DNA from: Glandiceps talaboti
Lineage: Eukaryota; Hemichordata; Enteropneusta; Spengelidae
Direction: 5' to 3'
NCBI RefSeq assembly: GCF_964340395.1
Contig: NC_135552.1
Location: 26,051,681 to 26,115,680, forward strand
Length of the DNA: 64,000 bases
Part shown: piece by piece, positions 26,802 to 64,000 of the stretch
Layout: each line of letters opens with the position of its first letter
How positions within the stretch are numbered: position 1 is the stretch's first letter
Program-made: the position numbers and the translations under genes
The notes under the pieces: model-generated
Told to the model about the DNA's origin: nothing
Seen by the model: only the letters and a program-made list of their open reading frames with translations
Database searches by the model: none

Positions 26802-27639
26802 TTTGATTTTTTGAGTTCTGTACATATTTTAGGGGTTTTATGCCTTTCCCCAGTTTTTGGTTTAAAATGTTTTAATATATTATGCATTTATTTGTCATAT
26901 GTAGTTGTTTACAATATTGTTTTGCAATTGAAGCATGATCTGGATATCATTGGGGTATAATTATGCAATGGCGAAATGCATGACTTTGTTGATTATAAAT
27001 TTGTAAATTGGACCAGGAGTTGTGAAATTTTGGGGATGAGGGTGAGGACAGGGGTGTTCATTCTGGATTCCTATTAGATGTAGAAACTTTAACCAATAGC
27101 TTTACATTATATGATCACTGCCCCCAGAATGATGTTTAATGCATTATATTCTTACCATCAGATAACACTTCTTTTTGTGATTTTCTGAATTGTTTTGTGT
27201 CTGATAGGATGGTCAGATATAATATAAAGAGAAAAATAACAGAATAGCATGCCTAGTGATGAATAGGAATGTAGATGGAAATATTCCAACAGTATTGTCA
27301 ATTAATTTTTGCCTTAAAGTCTACATCTTGGTGCAAAAAGATGTCCAACTATGGTACTGATATGTAGGTACATGTAATATGTATTAAATACATGGCATGC
27401 TCACAGTAAAATGGAAGAGGTGAAGCCATTTCTAAACAACAAACTATGCGGTATGCAGGCAACATTTTAATTATATACTTAGGGAAGAATCTCTCCTAAC
27501 TCACAAACTGAAGTCATATTGATATTGTGCAGAAAAAAGAAAGCTCCATATTTCCAAACTCAGAGTGTAAATAATTCACCTACTATATTTCAGCTAAATC
27601 ATGCAACCTTCTTCTGAATCAGTTGTTATTGTACTTATG

Positions 27640-27925
27640 CTATGCACAAGCCATGTAAAACAAAAACTATGGAATATGGTCATTCTATATTACAACAATG
27701 CGTGTCTGTGTCATGACACTGGCTCTAATGTGTTTGAAGCATTGAAATTACCATTACTTTCCCAGATTTTCCTTTGATATTACTGGCGCTGGTATAATTA
27801 TATTTTTACATTTTTCTTCATTCAGCCAGAAAATATTTGTGACCTAAAGACCCTTTTAGTAACTTGCATTTTCCCTGGCTGAACGAAGAATAATATTGAT
27901 GACTAACATCTAACTGTGATATGAC
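27640..27925 (+). repeat. Dispersed repeat B, copy 1
   Basis: It shares with 42075-42400 the ordered phrases CTATGCACAAGCCA/CATGCACAAGCCA, ATTACCATTACTTTCCC, TTTGATATTACTGGC, CTGGTATAATTAT, TTTCTTCATTCAGC and TTTTCC.TGGCTGAA. Family not recognised. Confidence 0.7.
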
Positions 27926-28639
27926 AACAGGAGGGTGTTGTATATGACTAGTATTTCCATTCGCTGTCTCATATGACAGTTGAAGAAGACTATAAGTGCA
28001 TGATTTAGCTGAAACATGCCAAGTTACTCTGAGTTCAAAAGTTCTACAAGATAAGATTACAAAGCAAGGAAACAGTTTTTTTTGGTTGAACTCTATAACA
28101 TTGTGATTTAAGTACCAAAACAAATTAGAAATAAAATACTAGAAACCGAGGAAGAATACTGTATACATTGGTCGTTAGTAGACCTTTCCTAATAACACTG
28201 CCTAACATACAGTAATTGTAGACTAAGTAATAGCAGTGTATTCAGTTATATCATCTAGTAACAACTCACAAATTTGTAGATCTCGTCAAACAAGATGGCA
28301 TCAACATGACTTATATTTAGCTTTCACTGAATTAAAGATTTCTTTCCATTGCTGAGCAGAGCTGCAATTTTGTTGGTTGAATAATTTACTAATAAGTTCT
28401 GCAACTACAAAGAATAATTTGACTTGCCAATTTCAGTTGATACATATTATATTGAATATTGAATTTTATTTATAACAATTTGTAATCACTGCCCCCTGGT
28501 TTCACCATAAAGTTACAAGTAAATTTTGTTGATATCATTATGCTGATTGGCTAATAGAAGAATTTCTAGCCAATCACCAAAGCTATTACAAAACTCTTCA
28601 CATCAAATGAAAAAGAGTGGTCAGAAGTTAGGGTTTCAC

Positions 28640-28985
28640 ATCGTCTTCAAAATGACAAATAGCCAATCACTGAAAGTCTTACTAGTCACTGGACATAGTC
28701 TTCAAAATGACAAATAGCCAATCACTGACAGTCTTACTAGTCACTGGACCTAGTCTTCAAGAGGTCATTTAGCCAATCACTGAAAGTCTTACTAGTCACT
28801 GGACCTAGTCTTCAAGTGGACATTTAGCCAATCACTGAAAGTCTTACTAGTCACTGGACCTAGTCTTCAAGAGGTCATTTAGCCAATCACTGAAAGTCTT
28901 ACTAGTCACTGGACCTAGTCTTCAAAATGACATTTAGCCAATCACTGAAAGTCTTACTAGTCACTGGACCTAGTCTTCAAGTCTT
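28640..28985. repeat. 55-bp tandem array, about six units
   Basis: AGCCAATCAC recurs at 28661, 28716, 28771, 28826, 28881 and 28936, a period of exactly 55. The unit also contains GTCTTACTAGTCACTGGACC and TAGTCTTCAA. Variation is concentrated in one short segment (AAATGACAA, GAGGTCATT, GTGGACATT). Confidence 0.93.
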
Positions 28986-29718
28986 ACAAACATACTAATC
29001 ATATATAGTTGTCATATAATATTTATCTTCCATAATTTGTGATGAAGTGTGGTTTCTTAAAAATGATGAAAGGTATCTTTTCCTTAAAAAATGCAATAAT
29101 TTGCAAAACATTACAAATTCTTGTTGTGGCAAGCTGCCAAGTGCAGACCATAGTTCTGTTTTCGGTCATTATTAAAAAAAAAAATTCATTTGATGCATGA
29201 TTTGTACTTTTTGACAAGTATGTTTGTGTTTTAGTTTGAAGTTTAAGAATTGAAATGTTAAATGACTTTCTGTGATTATCATTATTTAATTTGTTGGATT
29301 GTTAAAGACACAGAATGGTTATGCTCAACTGGTACAAGAGTAAACATTAGAAATTTTGAAAATTCTAAATAAGACTGTTTTATTCAGTATACTTTAAAAT
29401 ACTTTCACGGTAAAATAATGTGAAACCCATGGAAATAATGTTGGCCGGAAGTTCGATATCACACTTTTACCACATTCATGGTTCATCTTATTCCTATGTG
29501 CTTTATGCACATACAATGAAATTCACAATATGTGTTTTTACCCTAACCTGTTTGAAAAAATTCTGGTGAAAATATAAACTTTTCTGTTTGTCGGATTTGA
29601 TAATAGTTACACTCAGAAATCTATGTAAATATCTTACAACTGACTGACCAAGACAGATTGAAAGCTCAATGCTAAAAAAACTTTGAACTGTTTGTGTGTT
29701 ATAACCTTTGTTAAAATC

Positions 29719-29739
29719 ATAATAATAATAATCTTTATT

Positions 29740-29772
<33 letters not shown>

Positions 29773-30030
29773 CTTTATTTATACTGGATAGTTCTTTAAG
29801 TATATAAACACTTGTCTCCCAAGAAGTCCAGTGAGGACCATCCTTCATGGGTTCAGTGTTAATGCAGGAGGAAACCGAAGTACCCGGGGAAAACCTGCGT
29901 TGTTCGATAGAGTCAAACTGAACGAGTCTTCTTACGTACAGTGTGGTAAATTTAATTGAACCCAGAATGGGGTTCAAACCCCGACCGCAGTGATTAGAGG
30001 CAAGTGGTTTAACCACTCGACCACCGACAA
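29719..30030 (-). mobile_element. tRNA-derived SINE with AT-rich tail
   Basis: On the minus strand an A-box TGGTCGAGTGG (30023-30013) is followed about 33 nt later by a B-box GGTTTGAACC (29980-29971), the spacing of a Pol III promoter. A tRNA-unrelated body follows, with CCGGGTACTTCGG and TTCCTCCTGCATTAACACTG. It ends in ATAAATAAAGATTATT and an ATT trinucleotide run. This is the usual head-body-tail order of a tRNA SINE. The parent tRNA and family are not assigned, and I could not define target duplications. Confidence 0.75.
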
Positions 30031-30454
30031 CTCTTTACAGTTTAGGAAAATTCCTCGTAAGACAGTCAAGATATTGGTGAAGAATTATCAAATAAGTATT
30101 GTCCTGTTATCTTTCCAGGCTATTAATGTAATTTCCACAGTTATTATCTATTCATTGAGATTTGCTAAAATTATTTAGCAAGCAATATTTTTGATGTTAA
30201 GTTATGTCCCACCTCTGATAAAGTTCATGAACTTGTATTATATATAAGCTGCTTTTGATAGTACTTAGAGGGCATATTGTATATTTTGGGAAAGCTTTAA
30301 TATTCCAGCATTTTGTACATTCTGCATGTAGCAGTCAGAGAATATTATTTCATTATGTGTTGGAATTTATTACAAAGTATTAAAAAACATGGCAATATTT
30401 GTTACATATGTATCAGAGATTACTTGCACAGTACACACACATACTAGTGGTATT

Positions 30455-30803
30455 TGCACTGCTGTGCAGTACTGAAAACATTAATGTACATGTATACCTG
30501 CATGCAAATGATATGCAAATGAGGACACGATAGTTTGCTACACACAAAAGTGATCATACTGTATGATTTTTGTGATTTTTATGGAAATTTGCCGTTTCAG
30601 ATAAACATATGTAATAATAACAGAACCCCATGCCATGTGAGTGCCAGTGTGGGTTCTCAGGGGTATTTGCACTCATGCTTGCTGTGTTTTCTGCTGCACT
30701 TTCATTTGCTACGCTTGTGAAAGTACGGGCACAGAGAACAATGCAAGCACTTGTACAAATACCCCAAGTATGCCACACTTGCACTCACATGTCATAGGGT
30801 TCA
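30455..30803 (-). repeat. Dispersed repeat A, copy 2, with fold-back element
   Basis: The core 30621-30803 has about 31-bp inverted ends (30621-30652 against 30773-30803) and is complementary almost end to end, for example GGGGTATTTGCACTCATGC against GCACTTGTACAAATACCCC. The neighbouring 30455-30620 also matches 15230-15375 in inverted orientation. No transposase is seen; it resembles a MITE or long fold-back repeat. Confidence 0.7.
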
Positions 30804-31312
30804 GTTATAATTCTTAGACTCATTATGGCTAGTAATATCAGCTTGACTTTTAATGAGTTTGACCCAGTCAAATTGTCTTGATGTGGTCAGACAACTTGGT
30901 CAAAGGCATCCAATAGTGAAAAGTCTATGATAGTACTTAGAAGCAGTCACATGTTCTTTAGACAACTCTGTTTTTCATCTTCTTCTGTTCACATTTGTCT
31001 CCTACTCTCAACCCCATATATTACTGAGTTTTTGCTACTGTTAAATTTATACTGTTTGTTTGGATAAAACAATGATTCTTTGCTATCTTTGTGAAGCTTA
31101 GACACAGCCTGGTGGGTTAATTTTAAATCCTCTTTCTCACAACTTGTACTTAGTCGTGTATGAACAAATACCCCCAGGGAGAAAGAGGATTAACTCCCAC
31201 ACTTTTGTATATTGTTGAACTTATCAGCTGAATTTCAATAAGAAGTGTGCGAAGCATGTGCCCCCAAATATGCCAAAAGTACACATCAACAAAAAATAAA
31301 TAAAATAAAATA

Positions 31313-31350
31313 AATAAATCTATGAACAAAAGATTGTTCATAGATTTATT
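31313..31350. repeat. Perfect 17-bp stem hairpin
   Basis: AATAAATCTATGAACAA at 31313-31329 is the exact inverse of TTGTTCATAGATTTATT at 31334-31350, with a four-base loop. It is preceded by an AAATA-rich stretch. There is no evidence of function. Confidence 0.8.
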
Positions 31351-31685
31351 CTCATAAACAAATTCTAGAGTAGGAGTGCATGAATGGTACAGAAGTATAA
31401 GTTTATTATCATCACAAATGCATGTGAACATCAAGCATGTTAGTGAAGAGTCACAAGTTCTGATGAGACAAGTTCAATATTTGATTAGTGTTTTATCTGT
31501 AGATATTGGGATACATTTTTCCTCTCTTAAAATGCTATTCATGCTGTGGTACTTACAGAAATTGTCCATGCATATATTGTATTTTTAATGGAATTATTTT
31601 AATGAAATAAAGTTGAATAAGATAATAATGTGCTTATGAGACAGGACTCCATAATATACAGAAATATAGATGACCGACTGCCCTA

Positions 31686-31724
31686 CCCCCCCCCCCCCCC
31701 AAAAAAAAAAAAAAAAAAAAAAAA
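31686..31724. repeat. Poly-C then poly-A homopolymer
   Basis: About 15 C are followed by about 24 A. Confidence 0.9.
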
Positions 31725-32339
31725 TTAAAAATTGAGAATATCAATTTTCTAAAAAGATCTAAATCTTGATTACCACAATCCAAAATATTATTACTGTAAC
31801 AGTAGTCACTACTGTTGTTATACAGATGTTATAACTGTGGACTATTTTTTGCTGTAAGAAATAAAAAGTTCATGAAAAATGACTCGATCCTTCCAAAGTG
31901 CTGGTTTATACGAGTTCACAGCTCATCCATGGATTAACCCAGTACTTTCTTAGTGTCATTATATCAGCAGTTCTGAAATTTAGAAATTTACCCTTAAACA
32001 GTGACGACAATTTCAGAGTCGTAGGGTGTTAGGAGCACTTTTCATTGTAGATGACTCTTGCATATGGCTGGATAATTCCTTTTATTTTCCACATCCTCGT
32101 GCAAGTGTTCTATTTTGATGTACTAGCCTACTGATCAGTACACCTCTACAAGCAATGAATGTGACAATTGGTAAACAGTCCCTGTAGTAATTAATATATT
32201 CATTTTCAGCAAAACGTCTACCCAGTAGTTACTTCACCTGGCAATTATAAGGCACTGGACTTGTATTAGTGTTTCATCAAACACACTGACATATTGACTG
32301 CTACAAATATGACACATACATCAATAAGGGTGACCACAA

Positions 32340-33942
32340 CATTGGGCTATTAATCAGTACACACATGTAGACATGTCTTAGTACATTGGTCTACTAGCCA
32401 GTACAGCTGTGGACACACCCCAGTACACTGGTCTACTGACCAGTACAGCTGTGGACACACCCCAGTACACAGGTCTACTAACCAGTACAGCTGTGGACAC
32501 CTCAGTACATTGGTCTACTGACCAGTATAGTTGTGGACACACCTCGCAGTACATTGGTCTACTGACCAATACAGCTGTGGACACCTCAGTACATTGGTCT
32601 ACTAGCCAGTACAGCTGTGGACACAACGCAGTACATTGGTCTACTGACAAGTACAGTTGTGGACACACCCCAGTACACAGGTTTACTGACCAGTATAGTT
32701 GTGGACACACCTCAGTACATTGGTCTACTGACCAGTACAGTTGTGGACACACCTCAGTACATTGGTCTACTGACCAGTACAGTTGTGGACACACCTCAGT
32801 ACATTGGTCTACTGACCAGTACAGCTGTGGACACCTCAGTACATTGGTCTACTAGCCAGTACAGCTGTGGACACACCTCGCAGTACATTGGTCTACTAGC
32901 CAGTACAGTTGTGGACACACCCCAGTACACAGTTCTACTGACCAGTATAGTTGTGGACACACCCCAGTACACAGTTCTACTGACCAGTATAGTTGTGGAC
33001 ACACCCCAGTACATTGGTCTACTGACCAGTACAGTTGTGGACACCTCAGTACATTGGTCTACTGACCAATACAGTTGTGGACACACCTCAGTACATTGGC
33101 CTACTGACCAGTACAGTTGTGGACACACCTCAGTACATTGGTCTACTAACCAGTATAGTTGTGGACACACCTACGTACATTGGTCTACTGACCAGTACAG
33201 TTGTGGCCACCTCAGTACATTGGTCTACTGACCAATACAGTTGTGGACACACCACAGTACACTGGTCTACTGACCAGTACAGTTGTGGACACACCTCAGT
33301 ACATTGGTCTACTGACCAATACAGTTGTGGACACACCACAGTACATTGGTCTACTGACCAGTACAGTTGTGGACACACCTCAGTACATTGGTCTACTGAC
33401 CAGTACAGTTGTGGACACACCACAGTACACTGGTCTACTGACCAGTACAGCTGTGGCCACCTCAATACATTGGTCTACTGACCAGTACAGTTGTGGACAC
33501 ACCTACGTACATTGGTCTACTGACCAGTACAGTTGTGGCCACCTCAGTACATTGGTCTACTGACCAATACAGTTGTGGACACACCTACGTACATTGGTCT
33601 ACTGACCAGTACAGTTGTGGACACACCTCAGTACATTGGTCTACTGACCAGTACAGTTGTGGACACACCACAGTACACTGGTCTACTGACCAGTACAGCT
33701 GTGGCCACCTCAATACATTGGTCTACTGACCAGTACAGTTGTGGACATGCCTTGGTACACTGGTCTACTAACCAGTACAGTTGTGGACACACCTTGGTCT
33801 ACTGACCAGTACAGTTGTGGACATACCTTGGTACATTGGTCTACTTACCAGTACAGTTGTGGACACCTGTACCTCAGTACATTGGTCTACTGACAGGTAC
33901 AGTTGTGGACACCCATTAGTATATTGGTCTACTGACCAGTAC
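32340..33942. repeat. 42-bp minisatellite, about 38 units
   Basis: The unit is CAGTACATTGGTCTACTGAC followed by CAGTACAGTTGTGGACACAC and CT. Shorter units lack a few bases (GGACACCTCAGTAC). Because 42 is divisible by three and the unit lacks stops in several frames, long open frames of up to 204 codons appear on both strands; they are not genes. The outer units at both edges are more diverged. Confidence 0.96.
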
Positions 33943-36900
33943 AGTTAAGACAAAAAACACAATACATAGATTCAGCACTCCTATAGTCCATGTCTCTGTA
34001 GCAATGGTAGAACATGCTTTGAAAACATAAATTCTTGTAAGAACTTTGTAAGAGCATTGAAGTTATTCTGGCTCACGAGAAAGTAATCAAAATGTTACAC
34101 ATGTATCGTTAATCTACAGGTTTAGGGCAAGATTTGACATAATGCAAACATCAACTTTTCACGGTCCATTCAAACTAAACTAACTGATCTGTAGGTCTAG
34201 TGTAAAGAGTGTGACATTTTGATGATGTAATATACCAGGGCAGACATACTGGTATAGCTGTCAAGACAGAATATTCATTTTTGCTTGCATTGCATTCTAT
34301 TTTGAGTAGCATACAGTGGTCATGTACATGTATGTATGAAACTAGCTGTAGCTTCAATTTAACACATTCATAACTTGTTGGTCTTCCATACTGAGAGGTG
34401 GGTACAGTAGTCTATCACACACCAAGACTCAAGATTAGTGAACACAACCTACCTGTAACAGTGTCATGATACAATGCACAAAGTAAACTGACTTTCTAAC
34501 CCGATCCCATTTTGAAAATACAGCAAAATAAAAAACTGAGGCATTAGGCATCAGGGTTTGTGTTGGTCAGGTATGTCCACTATCTTTACTGTGATGTCAA
34601 GTGTATGTTGTAACTGTTCACTGTAGAATACTTCACCACCAATTCTCTCTGATTTGTACTCTCGGACATAAGCTGATAAATCTCAGCATGTACACTGTTT
34701 TGTGAATTTCTTGTGACACTTTGGAATCATAGAATTGCCAAAGTTATAAATTTGAATTTTGGGTAGAAGATGGCAATTTTACAGATATTTTTCAGCAGAC
34801 TTTCTTGAAAGAAATGCAGAACATTTGCAAGGAAACCAAGGGAAAACATCACACCTGTTAAGATTCCACCAAGGATATTGATTTTCCTTGGTATAACAAA
34901 AGAAATTTACATGTTGCAACTATTTGAACAAACTGACTACCCAAGCTGGTGACTACTTGACCCTGAAAAGTATTTTATTCATGGTACAGGTATTATTTTG
35001 TTGTTGGTACATTTTTATGCTACATTTGCAACTTCAATTCTGATTCCTAATTATACTTTTATTATAGTTTAGATGCTTAAAATGATTAGAAATATGGCTG
35101 ATAAATGAAGTTATGAAATAAGACACCTTCCAAGTATACATGTACAGATCAGAGAGACTTGAGAGTAAAATATTGCACACTGCAGTCTGCATAGCATTCA
35201 GTATCTTACAATAAGAGACACCATGACACATATTTGTACAATAGGATCTGTAATAATATTTAATAATGATTTGCACAACAAAATTTGGAACAGTGTGTTT
35301 GTAATGATGGATGTAAATTCAACATTGGGCCATTACTCAAACATCCATTAAAGGGTTGACAAATAATACAAAAATACAGCTCCAGGGCCACTTCCAGATC
35401 TTTTGATGGTAGCTTTGTACCATATATGGAAGAATAATCTACATATGCATTAATATGCAAATTGCCCACCAAAACCAAAGTACAGACATACTGAAACTCA
35501 GAACAAGGGCTCTGATTGGGTCAAAACAAAGAACAAGAAACTCCTATCTTCACTGGGTACTACAACGATTTGCCATCTGCTAAATCGAGGAAAGTTTTAT
35601 CTTTAATTTGTTTGCACTTAAGGAACACAATGACCTCAATAATTTGAGGATTTTATCTATAGTGTAACAGTTTCTATCCATGGATAGGTTAATCTCGTTA
35701 TAACATCATTAATCTAAACCATTCCTTATTAATTTAGAGATTTTTATAAATTAGTGTAAAAGCTATTTATATCAATCAAAAGACTCCATGCAATTTTGCC
35801 ACTACAAGGCCATGATTCGGCTGTGATCTCAATATCACCTGTTGACTTGGGGCACTGTTGCTGTGCGTGTGTGATTGGTTACTTGTTCTCTGTTTTCTAC
35901 TGCTCTTTGACTAGTAGGTCTGGGTGACCTGGGGAAGTAATATGATGTTGATATAGTGGGACAGCCAATCTAATGTGGGGTCTCTGTACTATAGTAGTTT
36001 TTATTTCATCTTTTTTTTTTAATTGGTTAAATGACTGTCCCTAAATTGACCACAGACTGCTGCATTTTCACATTGATGATAGCCAGACGTCTATCGTATG
36101 GTCTACGAAATGTACAAACTCTGAAAACTTCCCGAAAATGATTTACACGTGTTCACTATTTCTCTTTTGACTGGGATGCACACTGTCCAAATAAAACTGC
36201 AATGATGTAAATTTGTTTGTAATTTGATGTGACATGATTTGGTCCAAGTTAATAAAATATTTTGGATATCTACACACATTTTGACAGACCCAACTGTAAA
36301 TAAATGTGGTAGACAAATACCAAAATCCAAGGTACAAGAAGGTCATATTACAGAAACGTATTAGATGACCATCATTTTTTTTTTCATTTTTTAAATATCA
36401 AAAATACAGTCCTATAGAGAAGACAAGTTGGTTTTTTGCTATAGTAGTATTGGCATCCCAGTCAATGACAATGGCTTCAAACACAAGCTTACTAATGAAG
36501 GGTAACTGACTGTTTCCAGCCCATCACTCTCAGTCGGTATTTCATGTTAATATGCATGAGCCCGGGCCAGCGTATCTAACAGTCAGATGTGGTGGGCAAG
36601 TGCAAATAAAGGTTTTTAGAAATTCTTTACAATGTCAACTTCATGCACATATTTACTGGTGTTGCTTCTTTCAGAGTTTAATATATATTTATATGTATAT
36701 ATATATATATGATTATTATTACAGCAGTTCTTACTCCCCTTGCGTTAATGTGTTTTTAGTGATTACAAGCGGTGTGCTACTCAACTTATACTATGTACAA
36801 GAAACGGTCTTGAAGGCAAGGCAAGACTTTTTAGCTGCTGCGAAGTTATGGGCAGTTAGTTTGCCAGCTTGCATATAAACAGATGAGGCTAAATTGCAGC

Positions 36901-37074
36901 ACCAATGTAACACTGTCAAGCAGCTAAAACAGGCCTAGTTTACGCAAAGAGCTGCTGGATATAAAAGAGTTTAGGACACGTCAGCTGTTGGTATAAAAAC
37001 CATGAACACTATCCACACAGCTGACTGCTGAAGACCTACCAAATAAGGAGTTATAAGTAAAGAAAACTGTCAAT

Positions 37075-37140
37075 CAATATAGCAATCAATCAATCAATCA
37101 ATCTAGCAATCAATAACTTCAATCAATGAATCAATCAGTA
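37075..37140. repeat. (CAAT)n imperfect tract
   Basis: Short CAAT/CAATCA runs are interrupted by TAG and AACTT. Confidence 0.8.
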
Positions 37141-38944
37141 AGTGCAATTCTGAATATAAACCTAGTATCTCTTAGCTTGCACTCAGTTAACAATGGCTAT
37201 ATTGGCTACTTTTCCAACAAATCTGTAAAACTTTTTGTCATAAAGGAGATATGTCGTCAGTCATGAAGTTACTCAACAATTCCTGATTTATGTGTATTGG
37301 TGATAATATTTGGCAAAAAGTCCAAAGTGCCAGCATGGCTGTGTCAGTGGAATGTAAGCTAAGCATTAGATACAGTGGTTAACTTACCAGGTGGTATTTC
37401 AGATATATGTTTGAATTTAAACCAATGAAAATACTGCTGGCTTTTTCACTTTGACTGCATGGAAGGAACACTCCATAGATCATAAAAATCAAGCTTTGGG
37501 AGTTCCAGCATTTTTTTTTCAAACTTTGGTATGGACTTCTTTCCATGCAGTGTTTAAAAAAAAAGAAGAACTACAAGTACACACTGTAAGCTAGAGCTAC
37601 TTTACAGAAGATTGACAAATTCCAAAGATCTACCTAACTTGTCTCTCAAAAAGAAATTTGAAGTGGAAAGTTTGACTTGGACTGATAAGGCCTTTTACGT
37701 GTAAAAACAACATTTAGAGTGGAAACAACTGCAAATAAAACAGGATTCCACTAAATACACAATTATAACTTAAACTTTTAAAAAGGCCTTCACATCAACC
37801 CTTTGAAGTGTTTACCTACTGAAAAAATAAGATAAAAACATTTGTTTTCCAATATTATTACACGAACTGTTGGTAATAAAATTTAAATAGGACACCTGAT
37901 TTTTAAATACACTTACAAATTCTACAGAACGTTGTCTGAACTCAATCACTTTTGAGACCCCAAGACACTGACATTGAGGCTTGGATGGTTGAACTCGGTG
38001 TTTCTGGCAGAATTATAAACAACTATACAACTTATCAAAGTTTTGTTATTTATCACTTTGTAAGGTTTTGAAATTTGTAACATTACAAACAATGCTATTA
38101 AACTTGTATGCTGATTTACCCTTAAGTCCTGTGACCAAAATAGCAAACTACAATGAAATAAGAACTGTGGAACAAACAATGCGCAACCACCAATCAGAGC
38201 CTGTCTCAGGTAGAACTAATTTTAATACAAAGTACATATTAAAAGGGGCACTAGTTTTATTACTTAGAGGATAAAGGACTGGGTACAGGGCTAATAAGTT
38301 CTAGTAATTTCTAGTAATAAATGTGTTAGACGTATTGGACACAGTTTAAAGTGACAAAGGACCAAAATGAACATAATGTCATCTAGACCAATGTCAGCTT
38401 ATTGACCATTATATGTGATATACAACGCAGGACGTCATCATAAAATGTAGACAAGTGTTAACAAAATGGAACTAGAGTAATTCCATTTCCTTTTTAAAGA
38501 CTTGAGTGAGAAGAAGAGAAGTACACAGAACTTGAACTACCTCAAAACCATGGAAATGTTGGATAAAAAACTGACTGACTCTTCACATTGTTACTCATTG
38601 AACATTTTTTTTTGACCATTTTAGGAAATGGGACTTGTAATACAATCCTAGTACAAAACATGTACTCTACCCTTTCACGTCACAATCAGTCAAGATAAGC
38701 AATAAAACAAGGAAAGTGGAAAGGCAAATAAAAAGAGAGAAATAAGATCTCCTCTTCTCCAAACTGGCAGCAAAAAAACTGATCTTTTCTTGATGTAAGG
38801 GCTGAGCATCAAAGATGGCCAAAATTGATGCAAATACCGATTTTGGTTTACTTTTCTTTTATCTTAAGGAACTCCCATAGCTTCGTTTTGAACCCTATTA
38901 ACCAGTTTGTTTTATACAAAATACGATGTTGAAATTGGGAGAGG

Positions 38945-63964
<25,020 letters not shown>

Positions 63965-64000
63965 ACTGAACCTTTCCTGGTTGCAGACAATCTCCACCTT

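Larger units (their letters stand above)
26740..38944. other. Intergenic region between convergent DUF547 and PURA genes
   Basis: It presumably includes the 3'UTRs of both genes. It contains dispersed repeat B copy 1, a 55-bp array, a SINE, dispersed repeat A copy 2, a perfect hairpin, a C/A homopolymer and the 42-bp minisatellite. From about 34 to 38.9 kb I see only AT-rich single-copy-looking sequence with a CAAT microsatellite near 37075-37140. No protein-coding gene is recognised. Confidence 0.7.

Noticed and set aside
28640-28985. CRISPR-like array
   Set aside because: The 55-bp units are contiguous without unique spacers and the window is clearly animal nuclear DNA.
30001-30030. Possible tRNA gene on the minus strand
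   Set aside because: Box A and box B are present, but the sequence continues into a SINE body and does not fold into a complete cloverleaf with an acceptor stem.
32617-33231. 204-codon open frame with regular 14-residue repeats
   Set aside because: It follows exactly from the 42-bp minisatellite, and similar frames are open on both strands. No conserved domain or splice context supports a gene.

Overview
This window is nuclear DNA from an invertebrate metazoan. It is AT-rich, with small exons separated by long introns, GT-AG splice sites, abundant micro- and minisatellites, a SINE and a DIRS-type retrotransposon. Three protein-coding genes can be built exon by exon with consistent reading phase. 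PURA with six introns in its coding region (the vertebrate CDS is intronless) and an animal DUF547 gene point to an invertebrate. A marine deuterostome such as a hemichordate, cephalochordate or echinoderm is plausible, but the species is not determined.

Layout. Bases 1-6062 hold TBC1D7 on the minus strand: seven coding exons, 293 aa, the third subunit of the TSC1-TSC2 complex. A 933-bp gap (6063-6995) separates it head to head from a plus-strand gene at 6996-26739: seven coding exons, 325 aa, a DUF547-domain protein of unknown function. The introns of that gene carry a 27/28-bp minisatellite (about 17.0-17.8 kb), a 29-bp minisatellite of about 49 copies (22.94-24.37 kb) and several simple repeats. 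Bases 26740-38944 lie between convergent genes and hold a 55-bp array, a tRNA-derived SINE, a fold-back element and a 42-bp minisatellite. Bases 38945-63964 hold PURA on the minus strand: seven coding exons, 252 aa, three PUR repeats. Its first coding exon lies at the right edge of the window, so its promoter is outside.

The 19.7-kb intron 2 of PURA contains a full-length but dead DIRS-like tyrosine-recombinase retrotransposon (51658-56783), in the same orientation as PURA. It has 170-bp inverted terminal repeats, a long open gag-like frame, broken RT/RNase H and recombinase genes, and an internal complementary region that fuses the sequences of the two outer ends. The two ends share an AA dinucleotide and there is no longer target duplication. 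This is the most informative structure in the window. Several unnamed dispersed or fold-back repeats also occur more than once here.

The three genes do not form one pathway. TBC1D7 acts in TSC/mTORC1 signalling, PURA binds single-stranded DNA and RNA, and the DUF547 protein is uncharacterised. I found no CRISPR array, rRNA gene or functional tRNA gene, and no clearly new multi-gene system.
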